This document shows positions 34,858 to 46,870 of a stretch of DNA of 64,000 nt, in pieces (the first letter of the stretch is position 1; every line of letters starts with the position of its first letter). The stretch covers positions 620,673,000 through 620,736,999 of the forward strand of contig NC_064617.1 of NCBI RefSeq assembly GCF_023898315.1. The letters are read 5' to 3'. The position numbers and the translations under genes were made by a program. The notes under the pieces were generated by a model that saw only the letters and a list, made by a program, of their open reading frames with translations, made no database searches and was not told the DNA's origin. This stretch comes from Schistocerca nitens (taxonomy: Eukaryota > Arthropoda > Insecta > Orthoptera > Acrididae).

Positions 34858-36247
34858 CTGTTTTTCTGAAAACTTCTTGTCTGTACTTTGGGCGCTTAGG
34901 CTTTTAGAGTCTCTTATTAAAGATGAAGAAACTGATACAGTATGGACTTACTGTATGGTACACCGAGAGGCTCTGACAGCTAAAATAACTTAGCCCATTT
35001 GTTCACGAAGTATTGCAAAAGTTAAAGAAACAGTTAATATTATTAATCTAAAAATTCGTAAATTCAAGGTTTTTTCAAGTGCTATGTGAGGAGATGGGTT
35101 CTTATCACACTCAACTTCTCTTTTCTTAGTAATACTCGATGGCTTTAAAAGGCTGAAGTACTGAAACGAAAGTTCGATCTGAGAAATAAGGTATTCTGTT
35201 TCTTAAAGGAGAAAAGTCACACTCTGGCAGATTGTTTCAGCAACGGAAATTTTCTATTGAAAATGGCTCATCTCATCGTCAGTTTTGACAAATGAAGTAG
35301 TCTTAACACTTCAAGATAACCAGGCAACTGAACTATCTTTAAATAAAAAAAGTGAAGGTGTCCTTATAGAAATCAGAGCTGTTGCGAAACGGAATGGAAA
35401 GTGACATGCTAGATTTATTCCCTATCCTAGTGTCAAAGTCAGAGGTAAAAGCTATTCCGATACTACCAATGGAGATAAAAGTCTGCCTTCTTCTTAATCC
35501 TTTAAGACCTAAAGTTCACTTCGAAATATATTTAAGCATCGGATTTTATGAACTGAATTTTATTAAAAATTAATTCAACTTTGCGGCTAGACTGTCATGT
35601 CGAAATACAAAACAGCAATAAAAGTTAGTTAATATTACTTGTGACACTTCACTGAAGAATAAATGTAACGATTTTTTTTATTTTTTTTTAAATTTTTGGC
35701 GACTTATTATCAACAATTTCTATCACTGAGCCAAAATGCAGTGAAGATCCTGAATCCTTTTGCAACAACATAGCTTTCAGAGACAGATTTCATAGATGTG
35801 AAAGTTGCAAAGCCAAATTATCGTACAAACCTAAATGTAAGGAAAGAATTTCTAGTGGCTATTTCTACTGTTACACCACGTCCATAGAAACTTTCTTCTC
35901 AAAAGCAGTCTCATTCATCACAATGAACTTTGTAATATAAAATTTTAATGCCCTTGTAATCCTTGTTTTCTGAACTGTACCTGTCGTTCATCTCAGACCT
36001 TATGAATAAATGAACATAAGATAAATATAATGAACTTTCCGTATTATCTCTATAATAACTCATTCAATCTTGATTTCTATTGAGTAGAAGTCCATCTAAA
36101 TTCACGTTCGTAAACCAGAGCATCAGGCAATCAAAATATAAAATCAGGTTATTTCATTAATAATATGGGCTGGAGGGCTGATACTATTTTTTTCGTGAAA
36201 AGGGGAGGGGGACCAGAGGAAAAAAGTTTGGGAACAATGGTCTAAAG

Positions 36248-38925
36248 TGATAAAGAAGCATCTGTTGGGAAACGGACAGATTCTCTTGGAGAATAAAAGA
36301 CATACAGATACGTGATAAGGATCTATATGTCAATTGAATTTCGTGTCATTCTTGGGGCAGACTGTCAGTTCGGTATGATGGACAACATCTTGCTGTAATT
36401 GTGGATAAAAAATGTAAGTTAATGCGGACAAGCAGAAGAAACATTCGTATACAGTATTAGGAACTGAGTCACGGATATTAATTAAAGACTGCTCTGCCCC
36501 CTAAGGTTTTCTCCATACCTATTGGATTACATGGGCGGTGCCCCGACATTAGTGTCCTAACAATACGACGCAATACCAAAACGAAAAAAATTTCTAAATT
36601 TTCCTGTTCTGTTAAGTACAAGCATTTAGTGTGTATTGGCAATGTCTCTGGTAGCTGAGATCCGAGTATCTTCGACAACAATATTCCTAACAGATGTGTG
36701 TTTTGAGAAGTGCGTCAAAAAGACAGGTTATCATTTCGAGTACTTCAAAGAAGTATATAAATCTCGTTCATGACTTAGCAGGAATCGGTGGAGTCTTATG
36801 TGACATATTTGAGAAACTCGGATTTCATTAAGGCATTTATTGTGTTGAGTTAGTTTTTAGTTCTCAAGAAGAATAAAAAAATCTTTGTTGATTGGATGAA
36901 GGATTCAGTTGGTGCTAAGTAATTAATAGGCAACTGAGCCTTACCAGCTTCTATCACATTAGTGTGATGGATTTTTATTAGTAATCAGAAAGATAATAAC
37001 AACTTTGCTACCACTATCAGACTGAAAATACCTGTTTTAATGGAATGTGGCCGTGTTTTATATGTTTAGCTTTTGTATTTCCCACAGATACTCATTCAAT
37101 ATGTTGTGTAGTTACTGAAATCAGTAACTTCCTAAATTCATAATCCTCACTGTGACACTGTTCACAAGTGCTAAAAGTATTTTTCTTACACTATCATTTA
37201 AATGGTCAATGGAACGAAGGTGAATAATTTTAATATCGAAATTTAAGTCTTGAAAAATACATATAGCTTGTTACCTAAAGCTACCTTTAATAAAGTGTGT
37301 AGCATGCAAGTATAAGTAACCGTAATGTCACTGGTCCGATTATCGTTGGTTGGAACTTTTTATTCAAATTATTTATTTATTTTCAAATGGAACTGATTTT
37401 TAAGAAATACTGAACCCAAATTTTGTCAAAACAATAACTTCTTTTTATCTAATTACTAATTGCATGAAACTATGAGTATTCAGAATACAACAATACTTTG
37501 TAAGAAATTCTAAAAATGAAATAGAATATGAAAACTTTTATATTTGCATAGCAGTGGTTTCAAACCAGGACGTAATTACGCCCTCAGAGGAAAAATGAAA
37601 TCTTCTGTGGAGTAAAAACTAAACGATTCGATTGTATCAGTCCAGAAACTAAATAATCTACAAAAGATAATTACAGTCATCATAGTTTTGTGAGACTCTA
37701 ATATTGGTTATATACGTTATCTATAATTACTTTTTCTCAGTTAGTAGAATCAATGCAGTGGACGTAGGAGTTCCTTACGTAGTCCACCCGCTACACAAGT
37801 GTGTTGTCCTTTGTCTCGTACATCGCTGATGATAAAAGTGAGATATGTACGTAACAAATGTTAAATATCTCAAGAAAATTACTTGTCCAAGCTGTAGATG
37901 ATACCTTGCAGCAATCCAGAAATATCTTTATTACTCGCTTCGAAACAGATAAATGAATTAATTGACAGCAAAACACAGCAGTAAGTACATAAGGGCTACT
38001 ACAGCGTTGTACACAGATTTGTTATTGCTATTATTACTGTAAGGGCGGTGAGCCACAAAGTATTAAAAGCCGGAAGTTATCCTATTTCTGCCAGTTCAGA
38101 AGTAAGGAGTACAGAATTGAAGTGATATATGAACAGTAAGTACAGTGCACACATCTGAACTTGTTTGATTGTAAATGGGGCTGCAGAGTGCAGTTAAAAT
38201 AAGTGCCACAATGGCGAGGAGTTATGCAGGGGAAGCATGTTTTGTAACAACTGTGGTTACTTGGCTTTCTTTTCTGAGGAGTTGTGGGTAGCACTTGTGA
38301 TGCACCTCGAATTCCATCATCATTCATTCTAACCGATTCGCACACACAGACACACACACACACACACACACAAATAAACTAAACATCATTTATCCTTAAT
38401 CATTTTAAAAAGAAAAGTGCTTCAAGAAAAGTCTTTCATTTTGCATGTTAGTTAGGTGCTGAAGTTGGTGATAAGGTGGTGGAGGAGAGCGACGGTTGGC
38501 GAGTGGGGAGTGGGGGGAGGAGGATACTAGCTAATGTCTGTTTGCACTCAGGGTAATGGTCTAGAAACACTGTTCTAGACATTGAACAGTATTATCAATG
38601 TACAAAATTTTTCTGTTTATCAGTAAGTCATATCGCATATCTACACAATATTTTACTTAACTGTATGCGATTATTAATTAAAATACATAGATCTATTTTA
38701 CTAAAGGAAATTATTCAATACAGTCTCATTAAAATTTGCATTTCATAATGAATAAAGAATTTAATTAAAATAGCCTACGACTTCGCAATTGGAAGATCTT
38801 TACGATAAGCAGCAACTTTGTTGCTGTCTCGGTCGTCACGGTTTCGAGATTACATGCTTTAGGAATTGGACATCCAGGAACGTTCTTTCAGATCCTGCAA
38901 AACGACGTGAAATGGAGGGAGTGAG
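36248..38925. other. intronic sequence with a CA microsatellite
   Basis: No gene recognised. A (CA)n repeat lies at 38340-38372. Confidence 0.5.
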
Positions 38926-39334
38926 TGCGATCAGCCACAGGGAAAACTCTGGGGCGCTTTAGAACACCTGTAGCCCCACGTAAAGTCAGAATGAAGCAAC
39001 ACATAATAGAAATTCACAGGAATGCTGCTCGGTTTTTTTTACCGATCCTTTCGATCAACACAGTATTATTACTGAAGTGCACCGTATGTTTAAACTCCAG
39101 TTCATGGAGGAAAGAAGACAATCTTTCACCGAAACACTAACGGGGACATTTAGTGACCCTGCATTAACGACAGACTGAAGAACGATTCCAGTTCTCCAAC
39201 GTTTGTCTCATTTAAGGACGGTAATGGACAAGTAAGGAAAATTATAGTGTTTACAGATGCACACAGACTATCATTTACCTCTTGCAGGGTTTGCAAGCAG
39301 AACAGGGAAAGATCCGGACAGTCACAAGGGGTGG

Positions 39335-39568
39335 TTGGTTGGTTGCTTGGGGAAGGAGACCAGACAGCGTGGTCATCGGTCTCATCGGATTAGGGAAGGA
39401 TGGGGAAGGAAGTCGGCCGTGCCCTTTCAGAGGAACCATCCCGGCATGTGCCTGGAGTGATGTAGGGAAATCACGGAAAACCTAAATCAGGATGGCCGGA
39501 CGCGGGATTGAACCGTCGTCCTCCCGAATGCGAGTCCAGTGTCTAACCACTGCGCCACCTCGCTCGGT
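39335..39568 (-). mobile_element. tRNA-derived SINE (type IV), full length
   Basis: On the minus strand it opens with CGAGCGAGGTGGCGCAGTGG (A box within) and TCAATCCCGCGTCCGGCC (B-box region), continues through CCCTACATCACTCCAGG and CCATCCTTCCCTAATC, and ends in a GGTTGGTT-type tail. A 13-bp target duplication TCACAAGGGGTGG lies at 39322-39334 and 39569-39581. It is inserted in the LINE remnant around it. A plus-strand relative lies at 58093. Confidence 0.92.
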
Positions 39569-41768
39569 TCACAAGGGGTGGAATTATTGGTAGTTCATGC
39601 GTTACGTTGCCCCTTAAGGACACGACTGCCAAGGAAGGGAGGAACGCACTCCGTGTGCACACCGGGTGGAGTCACACCATAACGGTTCCTTCAGGGTGCA
39701 ACGAAGAACACAGGATATAGGGGGTGGCTCACGTCGGTACGAATGATGTGTGTCGCTTGGTGTCGGAAGAGAGTCTCTCTGCTTTCGAGCTGCTATCAGA
39801 AGTTATAACGGCTGCCTGTCTTCTTTGTGAGATGAAAGCACAGCTCGCCATTTGAAGCATAATCGACGGAACCGATTGCGAACCTCTGGTACTGAGGCAA
39901 CCCACGGGTAGCGGGGTACACAAAAGGGGTCGGAACACTGTTGCACAAACAACGAAAAAAACGTGCCAAATTTAAACGCACGCAAAATCTCCTAGATTGG
40001 CGATCTTTTACAGAAATTTAGCGCGGACTTCAATGCGAGATGCTTATAATAATTTCCACAACGATACTTTGTCTCGAAACCTGGCAGAAAACTATGCCAG
40101 TTGCAAGACACAATAAATACCTTCTCTACACGATATAAATGAAAATACTTTTGATGGAAATGGTGCTAGAGCAGAGTTACAAAACAAAGCCTTCCCAAAT
40201 TCCTTCACAAAAGAAGACGAAGGAATTATTCTACAATTCATATCAATAACAGCTGTCAACCTGAGTAACGTAGAAGTAAATGTTTTCGGAGAAGTGAAGC
40301 AACTTATTTCACTTAACAGAAGCAAGTTTTCCGGTACAGACTGTATACCAGTTGCGTTCCATTCAGAGTATGCGGATGCAGCAGCTCCATACTTAACAAT
40401 CATATACAACCGCTCGCTCTACGTAAGTCGCTGACCCGAAGACTGGAAAGTTGCACATGCCACACCAATATTCAACAAAGCCAATAGGAGTAATCCACTA
40501 AATTACACATATCGTTAACGTCGACATGCAGCGGGATTATTGAAAATACATTGTGTTTGAACATTGTCAATTACCTCGTAGAGAACGGTCTATTGACACA
40601 CAGTCAAAACGGATTTAAAAAACATCATCCTTGTGAAACAAAACTAGGCCTTTACTCACCCTAAAAATGGTTCAAATGGCTCTGAGCACTGAGGTTACCA
40701 GTCCCTTAGACTTGGAACTACTTGAACCTAACTAACCTAAGGACATCACACACATCCATGCCCGAGGCAGGATTCGAACCTGACTGAACCGGACTGAAGC
40801 GCCTAGAACCGCTCGGCCATTACTCGCACTAAGTGTTGGGTGCTGTCGACAATGGATTTCGAACTGATTCCGTATGTCTCCATTTCTAGAGTTATCTTGA
40901 CACCGTACCTTACAAGTGGCTTGTACTCGGATTGTTGCTTAATGAATATCGTCTCAGTTATTTGACTGGATTCGAGATTTCCCGTCAGATAGGTCACAGT
41001 TCGTAGCAATTGATGGAAAGTCATCGAGTGAAACGTAATTGATTTCAATTGTTTCCCAACATAGTGCTATAGATCCTCTGCTGCTTCGTGTCTATATAAA
41101 CGGTTTAGGACAAAATCTGAGCTGTAGTCTTAGGTTTGTTTGCGGACGGTGCTGTCGTTTATCGCCTTGAAAAGTCATTAGAAGATCAAACAATTCAGAA
41201 TATATATCGGTATGGTATGAAAATTGGCAGTTGACCCTAAATAATGAAAAGTGTGAGGTCATCCACATGAGTGCTAAAAGGAATCCATTAAACTTCAGTT
41301 ATGCGACAAATCAGTCTAATCTAAAGGCCTTAGTCAACTAAATATATGGGATTTACAATTACGAACGATTTAAAATGTTGTGGGGAAGGCGAACCGAAGA
41401 CTGCGTTTTATTGAGGCAGAACACTTAGAAGATGCCACAGATCTACTGAAGAGACTGACTACACTATGCACGGCTGCGCAGTCTGGGAACGTTTCCAGAT
41501 AGGGATAACGGAGCACATCGAGAAAACTGATAGAAGGACTGCGCGGTTTTACTATCGAGAAATAGGGTAAAGTATGTTACGGAGATGAGACGGGATTTGG
41601 GATGGACAATATTGAAATAAAGGCGTTTCTTGCGGCCGTATGTTCTCAGTTTTTCCGTGCGCTCTTCCAGAGTGGAATAATAGAGATTTATTATGATGGT
41701 GGTTCGATGAAGCCTCTGCCAGTCACTTACGTTTGATACGGAGAGTACCCATGTAAATGTAGATAAAC
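39569..41768 (+). mobile_element. CR1-like LINE, decayed copy with parts of ORF1 and ORF2
   Basis: Near 39730, GGWLTSVRMMCV in one frame and AHVGTNDVCRLVSEE in another mark ORF1; HVGTND resembles the third block of an SGNH-type esterase, as found in CR1 ORF1 proteins. From about 40140 broken frames show SGTDCIPVAFH, EDWKVAHATPIF and NGFKKH-type blocks of the reverse transcriptase, then NWQLTLNNEKCEVIHMS near 41218 and YVTEMRRDLGWTILK near 41573. The 3' end runs into ATGTAAATGTAGAT near 41750. Many stops. It is interrupted by the SINE at 40665; the SINE at 39335 lies at its 5' side, so the copy may begin further left, near 38930. Confidence 0.8.
40665..40819 (-). mobile_element. tRNA-derived SINE (type I), internally deleted head
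   Basis: Minus-strand copy with B box GGTTCGAATCC but a ~20-base loss between A and B boxes. An imperfect 13-bp target duplication TTACTCACCCTAA / TTACTCGCACTAA lies at 40652-40664 and 40820-40832. Inserted in the LINE RT region. Confidence 0.9.
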
Positions 41769-41916
41769 TGTTCGCCATGCTACAGTATAACCTCATATTT
41801 CTTCCAAGAGTGCTCATCTTGCAAGCTATGCAGGAAAAATTATCTGAAGTTTGGAAGGTCATGGGTAAGGTACTGGTGCAAGCAAAGGTGTGTGGGTGAA
41901 TCGTGCATCGCGCGTG
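41769..41916. other. short unassigned intron sequence
   Basis: Probably flank between the LINE tail and a SINE fragment. Confidence 0.3.
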
Positions 41917-42012
41917 AATGGCTCAGTCGGTAGAGCACTTTGCCGCCTCAGGTAAAGGCTCCTGATTCGAGTCTCAGTTCGGCACAAAATTTTAATTACC
42001 CAGGAAGCTTTG
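41917..42012 (+). mobile_element. type II SINE fragment
   Basis: AATGGCTCAGTCGGTAGAGC (A box) and GATTCGAGTCTCAGTTCGGC (B box), followed by the tail AATTTTAATTACCCAGGAAG. It matches the pieces at 34672-34857. Confidence 0.8.
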
Positions 42013-42464
42013 AAATAACGCTAACTGCCCTTATCATAACAATCACCGATAACGTTACTCTTTTCAGAGAGGATCTTCAGCTATCGTGAAAGTCCGTTTT
42101 CAGATTAGAGATGGGGCCCTAAATTCAGGAGGAAGAGAATTAAGAATAGATGTTAACAAATGAGAAACTCTTCCCAAGCTTTGTTTACTAATTAATGGTG
42201 ACTTTCCACCTTATTCGGGACAGACAAGACTTTTATTTTCCATTTTTCAGCAAAGCTTGGTATTAACATACCATCAGCAAATATTTTCTCCATTTTTCCC
42301 CATACAATTCTCTGCATTTACTTCATCAAAAGGAAAAATCTTTGAATGCAAATACTGCTTCGCCATTCATCCTTATCTCATCGCATCTACGTTAACGATT
42401 AAAACTCTTTGACAAATGTGCTCCCTAGTTCGAAGACTTAGTTAGTTTCAGGTCGAAGTAAGAT
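42013..42464. other. intronic sequence without recognised feature
   Basis: No motif recognised. Confidence 0.4.
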
Positions 42465-43455
42465 GGTGTTAAAAATTTGGAAATACCAAAAACACAACAC
42501 ATTACTTTGCCTAATATGGTGTAGGAAAACTGTTGGGATTCAAAATAGCTTCCAGTCATCGTGGAATGGATAAATGCAGGTCCTCTATGGTTTTCTAGGA
42601 TATCTGCAAAATAGTCACAAGTACCCGTAACGATGAAGAGGTGAACAGCCATCACGCAGCCTTCTGTCCAAAGAAGACAACAAAGGCTGAATAATGTTGC
42701 GATCAGGTGACCATGATGGTCAGGGAAGATGCGACCTATTCATCCTCATGCTTACAAAACCAACTGCGGACGGCAAAAGCTGTGCGAACAGGTGTTCTGT
42801 CGTCTTCAAACACAGCATCACCATTCTGGGACAAACATTCCACCACTGAATGGACCTGATTAGCCTATATGACCAAATAATCTTTGGTAGTAATACGACC
42901 TTGCAGAGTAACCTTGGCGCCTATGGATTATCTCGATATGGCTGCCCAGATCGTCACCGAAGTCTCGCCATATTTCACTCTTGGGTCGCAAACTCCATCA
43001 GAAGTTTTAAACAGTGTGAAATAAGACACATCCGATCAAATCACTTTCTTCAATTGCTCCACAGTCCAGATTTTAGGGCTCCGGCACCAAGTTCTCGTGT
43101 TACGTGCATTTGCATCACTGATGAGTGGTTCCGGAATTCAAACTCGCTCTGCAATTTCTTCTTTATGCAGCTCGATTCGTATTGTACTTTGTGCTGACAG
43201 AGGTAAGTTCAGCACTAATGTTTTCACGTGTCGAACTCTCACTTCTAGTCTCAATCCTCTTCACTGACAGTGCCTCACAGTCACACAACACACACTTCCA
43301 TCGGCATTGTGACTTAGAGCGTGATGATTCCCCGTTTTTCTTGTCTATGCCTCTTGAACCACTTAGAACCTCGGATAATTTGGTTAAGGAATTACCCATC
43401 ACACGAGCACCAGCAATTTTCTCATGTTCGATTTCACTTCGCTTCGACATGATGC
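42465..43455 (-). pseudogene. degenerate Tc1-like transposase
   Basis: The minus strand begins with MSKRSEIEHEKIAGARVMGN at 43450, a recognisable Tc1-type N-terminus (E-x-I-x-GAR motif). Later frames give GDAVFEDDRTPVRTAFAVRS near 42825-42760 (second catalytic Asp region) and KHEDE. The C-terminus IPR-LEAILNPNSFPTPY, at about 42560-42505, corresponds to the usual IPRRIQAVLQ-NGG-PTPY ending. The middle is poorly preserved and has many stops. No clear terminal repeats were resolved. Confidence 0.72.
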
Positions 43456-43602
43456 ACTCACAACTAAACAGAACACAGTTATGACCACGAGTAACACTTG
43501 CAACATGTTGAGGACGATGTACAGGTGCCGTTCATGGTGAAATACAATAGTGCGAATGGCAGCACTGGCTAGCGTCTGAATTTATGTTCATGCATGCTCT
43601 TG

Positions 43603-44452
43603 TCTACATCTACATCTACATCCATACTCCACAAGCCACCTGACGGTGTGTGGCGGAGGGTACCTTGAGTACCTCTATAGGTTTTCCCTTTTATTCCAGT
43701 CTCGTATTGTTCGTGGAAAGAAAGATTATCGGTATGCCTCTGTATGGGCTCTAATCTCTCTGATTTTATCCTCAGGGTCTCTTTGCGAGGTATACGTAGG
43801 AGGGAGCAATATACTGCTTGAGTCCTAGGTGAAGGTATGTTCTCGAAACTTCAACAAAAGCCCGTACCGAGCTACTGAGCGTCTCTCTTGCAGAGTCTTC
43901 CACTGGAGTTTATCTATCATCTCCGTAACGCTTTCGCGATTACTAAATGATCCTTTAACGAAGCGCGCTGCTCTACGTTGGATCTTCTCCATCTCTTCGA
44001 TCAACCCTATCTGGTACGGATCCCACACCGGTGAGCAGTACTCAAGCACTGTGCGAACAAGTGTACTGTAACCTACTTCCTTTGTTTCCGGACTGCATTT
44101 CCCTAGGATTCTTCCAATGAATCTCAGTCTGGCATCTGCTTTACTGACGATTAATTTTATATGGTCATTCCATTTTAAATCATTCCTAATGCCTACTGCC
44201 AGATAATTTATGGAATTAGCTGCTTCCAGTTGCTGACCTGCTATATTCTAGCTAAATAATAAAGTATCTGTCTTTCTATGTATTCGCAGCACATTACACT
44301 TGTTTACACTGAGATTCAATTGCCATTCCCTGCACCATGCGTCAATTCGTTGCAGATCCTCGTCCATTTCAGTACAATTTTCCATTGTTACAACCTCTCG
44401 ATATACTACAGCATCATCCGCAAATACCCTCAGTGTGTTCTTATCCACAAGG

Positions 44453-44498
<46 letters not shown>

Positions 44499-44665
44499 CA
44501 AAGGTCCTACGACACTCCCCAGCGGCACACCTGAAATCACCCTTACTTCGGAAGACTTCTCTCTATTGAGAATGACATGCTGCGTTCTGTTATCTTGTCG
44601 CCGGGTTTCTATATTTATGTCCAACCTCTGTATTACGTCCAACGCGAGACTTAACGATTATTATT
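43603..44665 (-). mobile_element. 5'-truncated CR1-like LINE 3' half
   Basis: On the minus strand, ISGVPLGSVVGPLL (motif B) ends in the (TA)n tract at 44455-44497. RVFADDAVVYREV (motif C, FADD) at about 44430-44390 follows, then DAWCREWQLNLSVNKCNVLRI and, after a gap, LEYCSPVWDPYQIGLIEEME, IQRRAARFVKGSF and VTEMIDKLQWKTLQERR. The 3' end is GGAGTATGGATGTAGATGTA at 43630-43603, the same tail as in the copy ending at 53740. Several stops. The blocks match those of the LINEs at 39569 and 49740. Confidence 0.88.
44455..44497. repeat. (TA)n microsatellite inside LINE RT coding region
   Basis: About 21 TA units replace the residues normally following GPLLF in motif B. Confidence 0.95.
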
Positions 44666-45144
44666 AGTTTCATTTTTCTATTGTGAAATAATGCAGCACC
44701 TATTTATTTCGCTACAGTGTCCTCCTCTGCTATATCAAAATTCTGAACTGCTGTTTCTCACTGTACAGATTTTTCAAATGGTCTTGCCATTTATGTGCCC
44801 TATATGATAAAGTATACACTCTTATTTATCCAAAGTTACTGTCTATCTTCTTCTACACCGTATCGTTTATCCGATGGTCATCGTTTTCTCAGTCTCTTAA
44901 CAAACCTGTCTCGTCATTTTTGGGTTAGCTTCAGTCGCATTTCGTTTTGGCAAGGTATACAGAACACTTGTGAGCAACCTGTAGCACTGTTAATCCTGGT
45001 TAATCCCTTGTACACGTATATTTATTTTTCTCAGCAATCATTTAGAGTCGCATCTTGTGAGAGTTTCACTAGAACTATGGCTGTCCCCTTCGTTATCACA
45101 ATCCTCAGTGATTTGATTTAATCCTTGGATAATTTACATTTAAT
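44666..45144. other. intronic sequence, possibly flank of a Tc1 relic
   Basis: No ORF recognised. It adjoins the LINE insertion, and its right edge is the continuation of the Tc1 relic at 48707. Confidence 0.4.
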
Positions 45145-45432
45145 TTCGTCCCAGATTATATTAAAACTGAAGAAACTGCAAAAAGGTGGGAATTTAAGAA
45201 AATGGGACCTGGATAAACTGACTAAACCAGAGGTTGTACAGAGTTTCAGGGAGAGCATAAGGGAACAATTGACAGGAATGGTGGAATGAAGTACAGTAGA
45301 AGAACAATGGATAGCTCTGAGGGATGAAGTAGTGAAGGCAGCAGAGGATCAAGTAGGTAGAAAGACGAAGGCTAGTAGAACTCCTTGGGTAACAGAAGAA
45401 ATATTGAACTTAATTGACGAAAGGAGAAAATA

Positions 45433-46854
45433 CACTCCTGGAAATTGAAATAAGAACACCGTGAATTCATTGTCCCAGGAAGGGGAAACTTTATTGACAC
45501 ATTCCTGGGGTCAGATACATCACATGATCACACTGACAGAACCACAGGCACATAGACACAGGCAACAGAGCATGCACAATGTCGGCACTAGTACAGTGTA
45601 TATCCACCTTTCGCAGCAATGCAGGCTGCTATTCTCCCATGGAGACGATCGTAGAGATGCTGGATGTAGTCCTGTGGAACGGCTTGCCATGCCATTTCCA
45701 CCTGGCGCCTCAGTTGGACCAGCGTTCGTGCTGGACGTGCAGACCGCGTGAGACGACGCTTCATCCAGTCCCAAACATGCTCAATGGGGGACAGATCCGG
45801 AGATCTTGCTGGCCAGGGTAGTTGACTTACACCTTCTAGAGCACGTTGGGTGGCACGGGATACATGCGGACGTGCATTGTCCTGTTGGAACAGCAAGTTC
45901 CCTTGCCGGTCTAGGAACGGTAGAACGATGGGTTCGATGACGGTTTGGATGTACCGTGCACTATTCAGTGTCCCCTCGACGATCACCAGTGGTGTACGGC
46001 CAGTGTAGGAGATCGCTCCCCACACCATGATGCCGGGTGTTGGCCCTGTGTGCCTCGGTCGTATGCAGTCCTGATTATGGCGCTCACCTGCACGGCGCCA
46101 AACACGCATACGACCATCATTGGCACCAAGGCAGAAGCGACTCTCATCGCTGAAGACGACACGTCTCCATTCGTCCCTCCATTCACGCCTGTCGCGACAC
46201 CACTGGAGGCGGGCTGCACGATGTTGGGGCGTGAGCGGAAGACGGCCTAACGGTGTGCGGGACCGTAGCCCAGTTTCATGGAGACGGTTGCGAATGGTCC
46301 TCGCCGATACCCCAGGAGCAACAGTGTCCCTAATTTGCTGGGAAGTGGCGGTGCGGTCCCCTACGGCACTGCGTAGGATCCTACGGTCTTGGCGTGCATC
46401 CGTGCGTCGCTGCGGTCCGGTCCCAGGTCGACGGGCACGTGCACCTTCCGCCGACCACTGGCGACAACATCGATGTACTGTGGAGACCTCACGCCCCACG
46501 TGTTGAGCAATTCGGCGGTACGTCCACCCGGCCTCCCGCATGCCCACTATACGCCCTCGCTCAAAGTCCGTCAACTGCACATACGGTTCACGTCCACGCT
46601 GTCGCGGCATGCTACCAGTGTTAAAGACTGCGATGGAGCTCCGTATGCCACGGCAAACTGGCTGACACTGACGGCGGCGGTGCACAAATGCTGCGCAGCT
46701 AGCGCCATTCGACGGCCAACACCGCGGGTCCTGGTGTGTCCGCTGTGCCGTGCGTGTGATCATTGCTTGTACAGCCCTCTCGCAGTGTCCGGAGCAAGTA
46801 TGGTGGGTCTGACACACCGGTGTCAATGTGTTCTTTTTTCCATTTCCAGGAGTG
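45433..46854 (-). mobile_element. intact Tc1-like DNA transposon
   Basis: 1,422 bp with terminal inverted repeats: left CACTCCTGGAAATTGAAATA; right in reverse complement CACTCCTGGAAATGGAAAAA. Both continue to AAGAACAC, about 28 bp. TA duplications are at 45431-45432 and 46855-46856. It contains one full-length transposase on the minus strand. It sits inside the LINE reverse transcriptase region, so it is younger than the LINE. Confidence 0.96.
45588..46610 (-). CDS. Tc1-like transposase, full length and uninterrupted
   Basis: 340 codons on the minus strand, ATG at 46610 and TAG at 45588-45590. The frame is open further upstream, but MPRQRGREPY starts just before the first helix and fits the family length (about 340). 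Residues about 13-60 form the first helix-turn-helix (LTDFERGRIVGMREAGWTYR, IAQHVGREVSTVHRCC). A GTGPQR GRPR-like hook lies at 63-68 and a second HTH at about 75-115. The catalytic triad is Asp 155 (VVFSDESRF), Asp 244 (FQQDNARPH) and Glu 277 (SPDLSPIEHVWD), with 32 residues between the second Asp and the Glu. The enzyme would cut and paste the element at TA sites by binding its terminal repeats. No stop or frameshift is seen, so it may be active or very recently inserted. Confidence 0.95.
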   Translation of the reverse strand: MPRQRGREPYVQLTDFERGRIVGMREAGWTYRRIAQHVGREVSTVHRCCRQWSAEGARARRPGTGPQRRTDARQDRRILRSAVGDRTATSQQIRDTVAPGVSARTIRNRLHETGLRSRTPLGRLPLTPQHRAARLQWCRDRREWRDEWRRVVFSDESRFCLGANDGRMRVWRRAGERHNQDCIRPRHTGPTPGIMVWGAISYTGRTPLVIVEGTLNSARYIQTVIEPIVLPFLDRQGNLLFQQDNARPHVSRATQRALEGVSQLPWPARSPDLSPIEHVWDWMKRRLTRSARPARTLVQLRRQVEMAWQAVPQDYIQHLYDRLHGRIAACIAAKGGYTLY

Positions 46855-46870
46855 TATAAAAATGCAGTAA

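Larger units (their letters stand above)
33261..36239 (+). mobile_element. degenerate hAT transposon (ZBED-type transposase)
   Basis: The ends are CAGTGGTTCTTCAGTTGTGG (left) and, reversed, CATTGTTCCCAAACTTTTTT (right), an imperfect hAT-style terminal repeat. The 8-bp flanks (TTGTAAAA, GTCTAAAG) match at 5 of 8. The plus strand holds scattered transposase blocks. A CDFCGRS...HRTAKC stretch lies near 33900. VWTYCMVHREALTAK near 34944 is followed by TRWL-KAEVLKRKFDLRNKV near 35137 and LADCFSNGNFLLKMAHL near 35225. These match the order in ZBED-type hAT proteins, in which the WxHC-IHREAL block precedes the RW block. Stops and frameshifts are numerous. A type II SINE foldback sits inside. Confidence 0.72.

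Noticed and set aside
46120..46859. plus-strand open frames over the Tc1 element
   Set aside because: Antisense shadows of the GC-rich minus-strand transposase.
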